A stretch of 12,644 bases of DNA, taken from Desulfatirhabdium butyrativorans (GTDB lineage: Bacteria; Desulfobacterota; Desulfobacteria; Desulfobacterales; JAIFKL01). Below, piece by piece: positions 5,199 through 12,352 of the stretch. The notes under the pieces were generated by a model that did not search any database, was not told the DNA's origin, and saw only the letters and a list, made by a program, of their open reading frames with translations. The DNA is taken from positions 1 to 12,644 of the forward strand of contig DZCT01000108.1 of the NCBI GenBank assembly GCA_022736535.1, written 5' to 3'. How positions within the stretch are numbered: position 1 is the first letter of the stretch; every line of letters begins with the position of its first letter. A program made the translations under genes and the position numbers.

Positions 5199-8100
5199 TT
5201 CCAACATTTCCATGACTTTATGCAGTTCTTTTTCAAGCTGTTCGGACAGGAACGGAATCTGCTCGGAATGCGCTGCTTTTGCTGCCTGTTCCAAGCGAAC
5301 CGCCAATTTACGGCAGGACTCCGCGCCGATGATGCCGCAGGTACTCTTAAATTCATGCGACTGAAATGCAACTTCCCGGAAATCATTTTTATGCACAGAT
5401 TCCCGTAATTTTTCTATCATTGCCGGTGTGCCTTTCGTAAAAATGGAATAAGTCTTTCGGAGCAGCATTTCGTTTCTGCCGAAGCGTTTTAATGCCTCAT
5501 CTTTATTCAGAATGCCTTCATCTTCAGTCGGAGAAGGCATGACCGGCGTTTCCTCGGATAAATCGCATAAAGATGAAACCGCAGGTTTGCGATTGGCAGC
5601 GTGCTTTTCGATGACTGTATTCAGTTCATTGAAATCCAAAGGTTTGGTCACGAAATCATTCATCCCCGCAGCCTCGCATTTTTCCCTGAATTCATTCAGG
5701 GCATGGGCAGTCATGGCGATGATGGGGACGGGGCCCGGGTTCGGGGCCTCGCCTCTCACCTCTGACCCCTGACCCCTAACCCCCTCCCGAATCCGCCGTG
5801 TGGCTTCGATTCCGTCCATTTCAGGCATCTCCACATCCATCAGCACCAGATCAAAATGACTTTCTGAAAGCATCTGAATCGCTTCTTTTCCGTTGTGTGC
5901 AAGTGCAACTGTATGTCCCAGCCCTTCCAGAAATTTTTGCGCGACTGTAGCGTTGATTTCATTGTCCTCCGCGAGCAGAATGTTTGCCGGCTCTATGCTC
6001 CGGATCGGGGCTTGTGAGAGATTCTGAGATGTCTCATCTTCAATTTCGCGCTCGTCTCCGATTTCAAAAACGCCCGAAAATGAAAAAGTGCTGCCCACGC
6101 CCACTCTGCTTTCCACCAGCATGGAGCCGCCCATCAGCGTCACCAATTGTCTGCATATCGCAAGCCCCAGCCCCGAACCGCCGTATTTTCTGCCCACAGA
6201 AGCTTCCGCCTGCGTAAAACTTTCAAAAATCTTTTCCTGTTTGTTTTCAGGAATGCCGATGCCCGTATCCGTGACGGAAAAAGAAAGCACGATCTGACCG
6301 GAAGGACGCTGCACGGGACATTCCGCATTCACCGTGACACCCCCGCGTTCGGTGAATTTGAAGGCATTGCTCACCAGATTCACCAATATCTGCCGGAGCC
6401 GAAGCGGATCGCCTTTCATCACCCGGGGAAGGCTGTCGGACTGATTCAGAATCAGATAAAGTCCTTTTTTCTCAGCCTGAAAAGAAAAGGTGCGCATCAC
6501 GCCTTTCAGCATTTTCTCAAGGTCAAAATCAATGTTTTCAAGCGTAATTTTTCCGGCTTCAATCTTGGAAAAATCAAGAATGTCGTTGATGATTCCCAGC
6601 AGGTTCCTGGCAGAATCTCTCACGATTTGAAGATGTTGTTTCTGCTCTGCGGTCAGTTCTGTCTGAAGCGTCAGTTCTGTCATGCCGATGACCGCATTCA
6701 TGGGCGTGCGAATCTCATGGCTCATGTTTGCCAGAAATTCGCTTTTGGAGCGGTTGGCGATGTCTGCGGCTTGACTTCGTTCCTCAGCATAAGCTTTTGC
6801 TTTTTTCAGTTCCTCGACAGCCCGCTTTTCCTCCGTCACATCAAAAGCCACATTGATGATGCCGGCAGGCGCGCCGTTTTCATCTGACATTTTTCTGGGA
6901 TACACAGCAACGGTTCTGTATTCGCCGTTTCGGGTCCGGATCATGAACTGCAACTCCGTCTCTGCCCCGGATTTCAGCGCAGCCAGATAGGATTCTCTGA
7001 CTTTTTCACGATAGGAGACATCCGGATAAATCCACTCCCACAGTCTGTTATGACCGAGAACTTCCTCACGGGAATAGCCGGAAACTCGCTCCGCCGCCTT
7101 GTTCCACACAATAAAATTTCCCGCTTTGTCCAAAACGCTGACCATCACATTGGCATTGTCAATGATGATTTCACGAAATTCGTTCAGCCTTCGGATTTCC
7201 TCGCCGGCTTTTCTGCGCTCGGTGATGTCAATGATAACGCCTTCAATATATTCCTTATCCGGATAAAGCACCGCGCTGACCGAGATATATTTGAGATTGC
7301 CTTCACGGTCTTTGATCCGCATTTCAAAGCCGTCAACCTTTCCCTGTTTTTGAATCAGCCTGCGAAGCGGGGAAATCAGACTTGCAAGATTTCTGGGAAT
7401 CCGCAGGTCTTCAGGCAGGTCTTCAGATGAAAATTCCTGAATAAATTTTTCAAGATTTTCGGCGTCCGCTTCATAACCGAATATTCTGGCTGCCGCAGGA
7501 TTTGCCGCCAGCACTTCGGAGCCGTCCGAGCGGACACGGTAAAGCCCCACCAATGCGGTATTGAAAAGATTCCGGTATCTTTCCTCATTTTTTCGGATAA
7601 ATTCTTCCGCCCGGCGGTGTTCCGTGAGATCATGCCATACTGCAAGGAGCGCGGATTTTTCAGCATAAGTTACCGGCGTCAGTGTCGCCTCAGCGGGAAA
7701 TTCTTCGCCGTTCATTTTCCGATAAATCCACTCAAAACGGTGATGCTTCTGTTTTCGGGCAATCCCGTCCATCTCAAGATGCTTTTCCACAGAAGACGCG
7801 CCGTCTGGCTGTGTTTCCGGCGACAATACCGAAGGATGAAATCCGAATATCTGGTCCCGGCGCACGCAGCCCAGCACACCGAGCGCGGCGTCATTGCACG
7901 CGATGATTCCGGAATCGTCATAAATCAGATGCGCGTCGGGAGAATATTCAAAAAGCGCACGGAATTTTTCTTCGGCAATCTGCCGCTCCTTAATATCCCG
8001 CGCATTGATGACAATTGCCCGAAGCGCCCTGTTGTTCAGCAGATTGATACATTTGGATTCAACATACAGATAATGTCCTTCTTTATGTTTGAGGCGATGA

Positions 8101-9944
8101 ACAAAAGTCTGAACTTCCTCTCCTTTGAGAAGCGCGGAAAAAATATTTTCCCATCGGGGCAAGTCTGATTCATGAAAAAGCGCCAGCGCGGATTTTCCCA
8201 GCAGTTCATCACGCTCATATCCGAGAACTTTTGTATGAGAAGGGCTTTGATACACAATTTTGCCGATTTTTGTAAATGCCTGAATAATGTCCGTGCCGTG
8301 TTCGGTCAGTCCCCGAAAGCGTTCTTCCCTGCGTCTGATCTGCACATTCCACAGCAAAAACAGACAGAGAATCACCGTCACGCCCGCGCCGATTTCAATC
8401 GCCAGTGTCCGGATATATGCCGGATCAATGCCGTGTTCAAAACGAATCGGTATCCATTTCTGCCGGATGGCGTCATGTTCTTCCTGAGTGACGGAATCAA
8501 GTCCCTTGTTGATGAGGGAAAGCAGTTCACGCCAGTCTTTCCGCACAGCAAAACAAAGCCCGACGTTGTTGTAAGCTGTGGGTGCGGCGACTTTGAGATT
8601 TGCCAGTCCGTGTTTCTGTATCAGCCAACTGGCAGCCACCAGATTCCCGATATAAGCATCTGATTTGCCGAGCGAAACCGATTCCAGTGCCTCCAGCGTG
8701 GAACTTGCGATATGGGGGACAATGGTGGGATGGTCAGTTTTCAGGGCTTCCTGGGGGAAAAGTTCCCGGACAATCGCCACTTTTTTGCCGTGCAGGTCTT
8801 CCAGACTTCCGATAAACGGCGCATTCTTCCTTGTGATAATCACAATAGGGAAAAAAAGATAGGGCCGGCTGAAATTCATATAAGCTTCACGTTCCGGCGT
8901 GGGAGACGCGCAGGCAAGCACATCAATTTTCCGTTCTTTGGCGCGTTCAAGTACCCGGGGCCATGTCAGATTCGGGACCGCTTCTATAGAGAGATTCAGC
9001 CGTTCATTCAGTATGCGGATATAGTCCGAAGCCATGCCCTGAAATGTCCCGTCCTCTGCAATATACTGAAAGGGCGGAAAAGCAATGCCCACGCCTGCAC
9101 GGATGCTTTTATGCGCCTTGAGCCAAGCTTCTTCGGCTGCGGTGAGTCTGATTCGGGAACTGACATTCTTAAAATAAAGCTTATGCGGATCGCTGATCCA
9201 GCGCCCGGCTGAGATCAGACCAATTTCAGCCAGTTCTTTGTGTGTGAACGCGTTCAAGCCCTTGTCCACAAGGTTCAGAAGTTCTCTGTTTCCGCCGCGC
9301 ACCGCGGAAAAAACTTTATGCGTCAGCCGGGGGGCTTTCATGGTTTTGAAAGCGCCTGTCAGTCCCAGCCGGTTCAGTTGGCTTGATACGGTCGGAACTT
9401 CATCCATAAAGGCATAAATTTCATCCCTGACCGCGGCGTTGATGATGCTGACATTACTGTTGTAGGAAACAACCGTGAGTTGAGGAAAATTTCTCCGCAG
9501 ATAGTCGTACTGCAAAGACCCTTCCATGACGCCGATATGTTTTCCTTCAATATCGTTCAGGTCAAAGATGTCGCCGTATTTTGCCGGGTAAAAAACCGTT
9601 GATTCTATTTCATAAAAAGGCTGCGAAAACTCAAGCTGTTGCAGTCTTTCAGCATCCCGAAACAGACCGGCATGAATATCCGCGTCTCCGTTTTTCAGCG
9701 CGGTCAGGGTTTCCGTCCATGCGCTGAATCGAAATTCGATTTTCTGTCCGGTTTTTTCCGCCCATCTCTGCCATAAATCCACAAACATTCCAGCAGGTTC
9801 TCCTTTGGAATTGCGCATGGTGAAGGGCGAATAGTCTTGAAGACAGGCAATCCGAATCGGCTTCCGCAATGACTCATCTTCCTGAGCCGTCAGATCTGCC
9901 GTCAGCAGAATCAGCAATAATATAGCAATTATTTTTCGCAACAT
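5181..9944 (-). CDS. BvgS/EvgS-type hybrid sensor histidine kinase with two SBP and four PAS domains
   Basis: This 1587-residue inner-membrane phosphorelay sensor has a signal peptide (1-20) and two periplasmic SBP_bac_3-type Venus-flytrap domains (about 29-250 and 270-500), which probably bind a small solute such as an amino acid. One membrane helix follows (about 510-533). The cytoplasmic part has four PAS domains (about 540-655, 660-775, 788-912, 922-1040), then HisKA with H1076 in NMSHEIRTP, and an HATPase with N1193, DTGIGIP (1226-1232) and GGSGLGLAI (1255-1263). The receiver domain has E1326/D1327, phosphoacceptor D1370, T1412 and K1434, and the C-terminal HPt domain has H1530 in SHEFKSTCG. 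The His-Asp-His chain is complete and needs an external response regulator, none of which is in this window. An 18-residue loop in the receiver (1388-1405) is encoded by a tandem repeat. The ATG at 9942-9944 is required for the signal peptide but has no visible Shine-Dalgarno sequence, because a repeat array occupies that position. The ligand is unknown. Confidence 0.95.
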   Translation of the reverse strand: MLRKIIAILLLILLTADLTAQEDESLRKPIRIACLQDYSPFTMRNSKGEPAGMFVDLWQRWAEKTGQKIEFRFSAWTETLTALKNGDADIHAGLFRDAERLQQLEFSQPFYEIESTVFYPAKYGDIFDLNDIEGKHIGVMEGSLQYDYLRRNFPQLTVVSYNSNVSIINAAVRDEIYAFMDEVPTVSSQLNRLGLTGAFKTMKAPRLTHKVFSAVRGGNRELLNLVDKGLNAFTHKELAEIGLISAGRWISDPHKLYFKNVSSRIRLTAAEEAWLKAHKSIRAGVGIAFPPFQYIAEDGTFQGMASDYIRILNERLNLSIEAVPNLTWPRVLERAKERKIDVLACASPTPEREAYMNFSRPYLFFPIVIITRKNAPFIGSLEDLHGKKVAIVRELFPQEALKTDHPTIVPHIASSTLEALESVSLGKSDAYIGNLVAASWLIQKHGLANLKVAAPTAYNNVGLCFAVRKDWRELLSLINKGLDSVTQEEHDAIRQKWIPIRFEHGIDPAYIRTLAIEIGAGVTVILCLFLLWNVQIRRREERFRGLTEHGTDIIQAFTKIGKIVYQSPSHTKVLGYERDELLGKSALALFHESDLPRWENIFSALLKGEEVQTFVHRLKHKEGHYLYVESKCINLLNNRALRAIVINARDIKERQIAEEKFRALFEYSPDAHLIYDDSGIIACNDAALGVLGCVRRDQIFGFHPSVLSPETQPDGASSVEKHLEMDGIARKQKHHRFEWIYRKMNGEEFPAEATLTPVTYAEKSALLAVWHDLTEHRRAEEFIRKNEERYRNLFNTALVGLYRVRSDGSEVLAANPAAARIFGYEADAENLEKFIQEFSSEDLPEDLRIPRNLASLISPLRRLIQKQGKVDGFEMRIKDREGNLKYISVSAVLYPDKEYIEGVIIDITERRKAGEEIRRLNEFREIIIDNANVMVSVLDKAGNFIVWNKAAERVSGYSREEVLGHNRLWEWIYPDVSYREKVRESYLAALKSGAETELQFMIRTRNGEYRTVAVYPRKMSDENGAPAGIINVAFDVTEEKRAVEELKKAKAYAEERSQAADIANRSKSEFLANMSHEIRTPMNAVIGMTELTLQTELTAEQKQHLQIVRDSARNLLGIINDILDFSKIEAGKITLENIDFDLEKMLKGVMRTFSFQAEKKGLYLILNQSDSLPRVMKGDPLRLRQILVNLVSNAFKFTERGGVTVNAECPVQRPSGQIVLSFSVTDTGIGIPENKQEKIFESFTQAEASVGRKYGGSGLGLAICRQLVTLMGGSMLVESRVGVGSTFSFSGVFEIGDEREIEDETSQNLSQAPIRSIEPANILLAEDNEINATVAQKFLEGLGHTVALAHNGKEAIQMLSESHFDLVLMDVEMPEMDGIEATRRIREGVRGQGSEVRGEAPNPGPVPIIAMTAHALNEFREKCEAAGMNDFVTKPLDFNELNTVIEKHAANRKPAVSSLCDLSEETPVMPSPTEDEGILNKDEALKRFGRNEMLLRKTYSIFTKGTPAMIEKLRESVHKNDFREVAFQSHEFKSTCGIIGAESCRKLAVRLEQAAKAAHSEQIPFLSEQLEKELHKVMEMLEVRSEN
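5729..5783. repeat. In-frame repeat block in the receiver domain of the hybrid kinase
   Basis: Three 7-bp units lie in tandem: ctgaccc (5762-5768), ctgaccc (5769-5775) and ctaaccc (5776-5782), next to a GC-rich stretch with cctcgcctctcacc. On the coding strand they give the low-complexity segment GVRGQGSEVRGEAPNPGP, inserted between the helix after the phosphoacceptor Asp and the conserved PIIAMTA strand. Confidence 0.65.
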
Positions 9945-9953
9945 AGCAGAAAA

Positions 9954-9998
9954 ATTGAGAATTGAGAATTGAGAATTAAGAAGTGTTCACTTCTCACT
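9954..9998. repeat. 7-bp array with inverted tail between the uracil-DNA glycosylase and hybrid kinase genes
   Basis: Three attgaga copies and one attaaga fill 9954-9981, followed by the core aagtgttca (9981-9989) and opposed cacttct/cacttc units to 9999. The right part contains the complement of the glycosylase stop codon (9994-9996). The left part ends ten bases from the kinase ATG and covers the place where its ribosome site should be. The core aagtgttca is shared with the array at 12288-12344, which shows that both belong to one family. Confidence 0.75.
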
Positions 9999-10770
9999 TC
10001 ATCATTTTCTTCACGTCCTCCCAGACTGCCCGTTTTTTTTCAGGATTACGAAGCAGATCGGCGGGATGAAAGGTGGGCAGAAGTTTTATGCCCATGTAGT
10101 CATAAAATTTTCCTCTGAGCTGTGAAATGGGCAAATCTGTTTTCAGCAGCATCTGTGCGGCTTCCTCTCCCAGCACGCAGATAATATCCGGTTTTATCGC
10201 CGCCATCTGCTGATTGAAAAAAGGCAGACACGCGTTTATCTCATCAGGCTTGGGGCGTCTGTCCGCCGGGGGACGGCATTTCACCGCATCGCAGATGTAA
10301 ACCTGATGCCGGCTCAATTTCATTCCGGCTTCGATGATTTTGGTCAGCAGTTGCCCTGCCTCGCCGAGAAAAGGCTTTCCGCTCCGGTCTTCTTCAATGC
10401 CCGGTTTGTCGCCGACAAAGACAAGTTTTGCCTGCGGATTTCCCTCTCCGAAAACAAGATGAAGCCGATTTCGGGAGAGCGCACATCGCCGACAATTGCC
10501 AAATTCCGCACGAACAGCCGTCAGCGCATTTTCCGGAGCGCATTTTTGACTGTATGCCAAACTTTCAGTTTGGCACTCCGGAGGCGATTTCACCTGCTCG
10601 CGTTCCGGTCTCCGTAAAGCCGGGGACAGCGTTTTTCCCCAGCTTTTCAGAATTTCAAGACTTTGAGCCGAGCAGTCAAACCCCGGGCATCCGATTTCAG
10701 CTAAAAATCGGAGGTAATTTTCGACATCTCCGATGAGCGAAGCAACATTTTTTTTTGTATAAACGGACAT
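9994..10770 (-). CDS. Family 4 (Fe-S) uracil-DNA glycosylase
   Basis: This enzyme removes uracil from DNA, starting base-excision repair of deaminated cytosine. It is a 258-residue member of the [4Fe-4S] family 4 UDG group. The four expected cluster cysteines are C93 and C96 (CRRC), C165 (VKCRPP) and C181 (INAC). Other signatures are VFGEGNP (106-112), GDKPGIEEDRSGKPFLGEAG (120-139) and the catalytic-loop motif TFHPADLLRNP (233-243). The usual active-site motif is GEAPG; here it is GDKPG, a conservative acidic change. The N-terminal ~90 residues are a variable extension of a kind often seen in bacterial homologues, and part of it (about residues 63-80) is encoded by a palindromic repeat in frame. 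The start at ATG 10768-10770 has GAGG six bases upstream, while an ATG 15 codons earlier falls in a repeat hairpin. The gene ends 49 bases before the hybrid kinase, with its stop inside a repeat array. Confidence 0.93.
   Translation of the reverse strand: MSVYTKKNVASLIGDVENYLRFLAEIGCPGFDCSAQSLEILKSWGKTLSPALRRPEREQVKSPPECQTESLAYSQKCAPENALTAVRAEFGNCRRCALSRNRLHLVFGEGNPQAKLVFVGDKPGIEEDRSGKPFLGEAGQLLTKIIEAGMKLSRHQVYICDAVKCRPPADRRPKPDEINACLPFFNQQMAAIKPDIICVLGEEAAQMLLKTDLPISQLRGKFYDYMGIKLLPTFHPADLLRNPEKKRAVWEDVKKMMK
10532..10582. repeat. 51-bp palindromic element in frame inside the uracil-DNA glycosylase gene
   Basis: The ends tccggagcgc (10532-10541) and gcactccgga (10573-10582) are inverted with one mismatch. 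Within it a perfect 9-bp stem, tgccaaact (10555-10563) and agtttggca (10567-10575), closes a ttc loop. The length is 17 codons exactly, with no stop in the gene's frame. The end sequence matches the intergenic element at 3021-3095. Confidence 0.7.
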
Positions 10771-10787
10771 TTTTGACCTCACAGACT

Positions 10788-10878
10788 CGTTACAAGGCTC
10801 TGCCTTGTAACGCACAGGACTCAGCCCCGTCTGCGGCAGAGCCGCTCCTCCTGCGTTACGAGGCAGAGCCTCGTAACG
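10788..10878. repeat. Cluster of three triloop hairpins, cgttacRaggc family
   Basis: Hairpin 1 is cgttacaaggc (10788-10798), loop tct, and its exact complement (10802-10812). Hairpin 2 is gcggc (10833-10837), loop aga, gccgc (10841-10845). Hairpin 3 is cgttacgaggc (10854-10864), loop aga, and its exact complement (10868-10878). The first and third are the same repeat in opposite orientation, with one base changed in each arm. The cluster lies immediately upstream of the glycosylase ribosome site, so it would be in that gene's 5' leader. Confidence 0.8.
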
Positions 10879-10916
10879 AGATTTCCGTGTAAGGTCAGCT
10901 TGCCCTGTCTTTTCTT

Positions 10917-10943
10917 CTTTGCGCCCTCTGCGCCCTTTGCGAG
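10917..10943. repeat. Three tandem 9-bp units, ctttgcgcc
   Basis: The units ctttgcgcc, ctctgcgcc and ctttgcgag run from 10917 to 10943 in the coaBC-udg gap. They are a short dispersed-type repeat and contain no gene. The 254-base gap as a whole is almost entirely repeat sequence. Confidence 0.6.
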
Positions 10944-10964
10944 AAACTTTTTATAAACTTGTTA

Positions 10965-11080
10965 TGTCATTCCGAACGCTCTGCTGTGTCATTCCGAACG
11001 CAGTGAGGAATCTTTAAGCCAATTTTATAAGATTCGGCTCGCTTCGCTCGAAATGACAGAAGGTTTGCTCGAAATGACAG
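10965..11080. repeat. TGTCATTCCGAACGC / GCTCGAAATGACA inverted repeat cluster at the coaBC 3' end
   Basis: Two direct copies of tgtcattccgaacgc (10965-10979, 10987-11001) face two copies of gctcgaaatgaca (11046-11058, 11067-11079). The intervening bases include gaggaatct (11005-11013) and agattcggctcgcttcg-type sequence. This is a composite of a dispersed repeat. Its right half is translated as the C-terminus of CoaBC. The same family occurs at 4041-4090. Confidence 0.75.
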
Positions 11081-12272
11081 AGAGGACACGGTCTAAAAGA
11101 ATATGCGCGACCTCATCTTTTCCCATAGCCGAAAGCGGCTCTTTTGTGCCGTTGCGGTAAAAAAGCGTGACCTGATTCGTATCTGTCGCAAAACCGGAAC
11201 CCGGATGATTCACCAGATTTCCCGCAATCATGTCAAGATTCTTTTCCTCAAGTTTCTTACCCGCGTTCCGCTCCAATTCCTCAGTTTCAGCGGCAAATCC
11301 CACCAATATCTGACCGTCTTTTTTCCGTCTGCCGAGTTCTTTGAGAATATCCTGATTTTTTACCAAAAACAAAGTCGCCTCATCTTTCTCGCCCTTCTTG
11401 ATTTTCTGCTTTGCCGCTTCTTTAGGTCTGAAATCCGAAACCGCCGCTGTTTTAACAATGATGTCAGACTGTTCCATATAGTTAAATACAGCCGCCGCCA
11501 TTTCCTGCGCGCTGCTGACTTTCAGCACAGTGACATTTATCGGATCCGTCAGATTCACGGGACCCGCAATCAGCACAACGCCTGCGCCCCTGTGTTCTGC
11601 GGCTCTTGCCACCGCGTAGCCCATCTTGCCGGATGAGGGATTGCTGATAAATCGCACCGGATCAATGGCTTCACGGGTGGGTCCCGCTGTGACCAAAACT
11701 TTTTTGCCTTTCAGGTCTTTAGGCGTCAGACAGCATATCAGCCTGTCCAAAATTTCCGGCGGTTCGGGAAGTCGTCCGGGTCCCGTCGTGCCGCAGGCAA
11801 GTTCTCCGGCCCCCGGTTCTGTAATAACATATCCGTAAGATGCGAGCATCTCCAGATTCTTTTGAACGGGACGGCTCAGATACATATTTGTATTCATGGA
11901 AGGACAGAGCAGCACCGGCGATGTCACCGCGAGCATGAAGGTACTCAGCGCATCATCCGCGATGCCGTTTGCACATTTGCCGATAATGTTGGCGGTTGCA
12001 GGCGCAATCACCACCGCATCCGCTACGGATGCCCATTCGATATGTTTGATGGAAGCGTCATCGCTGTCTGCAAAAAGGTCTGTGCATACGCGATGACCGG
12101 ATAATGCCTCGAATGTCATAGCTCCCACAAATTCACGGGCGTTTTTTGTCATGATGACTCGGACATCTGCGCCTTCTTTTTTCAGAAGCCGCAGAAGTTC
12201 CACGCTTTTGTACGCCGCAATCCCGCCGCATACACCCAGTATGATGTTTTTATTTTTGATGCCGGTTTTCAT
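11025..12272 (-). CDS. coaBC: Bifunctional phosphopantothenoylcysteine decarboxylase / phosphopantothenate-cysteine ligase
   Basis: CoaBC catalyses two cytoplasmic steps of coenzyme A synthesis: ligation of cysteine to 4'-phosphopantothenate (CoaB), then FMN-dependent decarboxylation to 4'-phosphopantetheine (CoaC). The 415-residue protein has the fused bacterial layout. The N-terminal CoaC flavoprotein half (about 8-180) has GGIAAYK (16-22), catalytic H77 in IKHIEWAS, PSMNTNM (124-130) and C160 in ACGTTGPGRL. The CoaB half (about 188-400) has VTAGPTREAIDPVRFISN (194-211), SSGKMGYA (213-220), AAVSDFRP (276-283) and GFAAETE (325-331). The ATG at 12270-12272 has TAAGG ten bases upstream, directly beside a repeat array. 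The last ~18 residues (SVISSKPSVISSEASRIL) are two repeats of SVISS encoded by TGTCATTTCGAGC copies and are probably not ancestral. Confidence 0.97.
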   Translation of the reverse strand: MKTGIKNKNIILGVCGGIAAYKSVELLRLLKKEGADVRVIMTKNAREFVGAMTFEALSGHRVCTDLFADSDDASIKHIEWASVADAVVIAPATANIIGKCANGIADDALSTFMLAVTSPVLLCPSMNTNMYLSRPVQKNLEMLASYGYVITEPGAGELACGTTGPGRLPEPPEILDRLICCLTPKDLKGKKVLVTAGPTREAIDPVRFISNPSSGKMGYAVARAAEHRGAGVVLIAGPVNLTDPINVTVLKVSSAQEMAAAVFNYMEQSDIIVKTAAVSDFRPKEAAKQKIKKGEKDEATLFLVKNQDILKELGRRKKDGQILVGFAAETEELERNAGKKLEEKNLDMIAGNLVNHPGSGFATDTNQVTLFYRNGTKEPLSAMGKDEVAHILLDRVLSVISSKPSVISSEASRIL

Positions 12273-12287
12273 TCTTGAATGACCTTA

Positions 12288-12344
12288 GAGAATTGAGAAG
12301 TGAGAATTGAGAAATAAAGTGTTCAATTCTCAATTCTCAATTCT
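12288..12344. repeat. Opposed 7-bp arrays forming a long hairpin upstream of coaBC
   Basis: The forward units are gagaatt, gagaagt, gagaatt and gagaaat (12288-12315). After the core aagtgttca (12317-12325) come three caattct units (12324-12344). About 21 positions of the two arms can pair with few mismatches. It lies eight bases beyond the stop of the upstream gene and abuts the TAAGG ribosome site of coaBC. It has no T-run typical of an intrinsic terminator. Confidence 0.8.
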
Positions 12345-12352
12345 CAATTAAT

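Noticed and set aside
10771..10815. Upstream ATG for the glycosylase gene
   Set aside because: It falls in the cgttacaaggc repeat hairpin, while ATG 10768-10770 has GAGG at good spacing.
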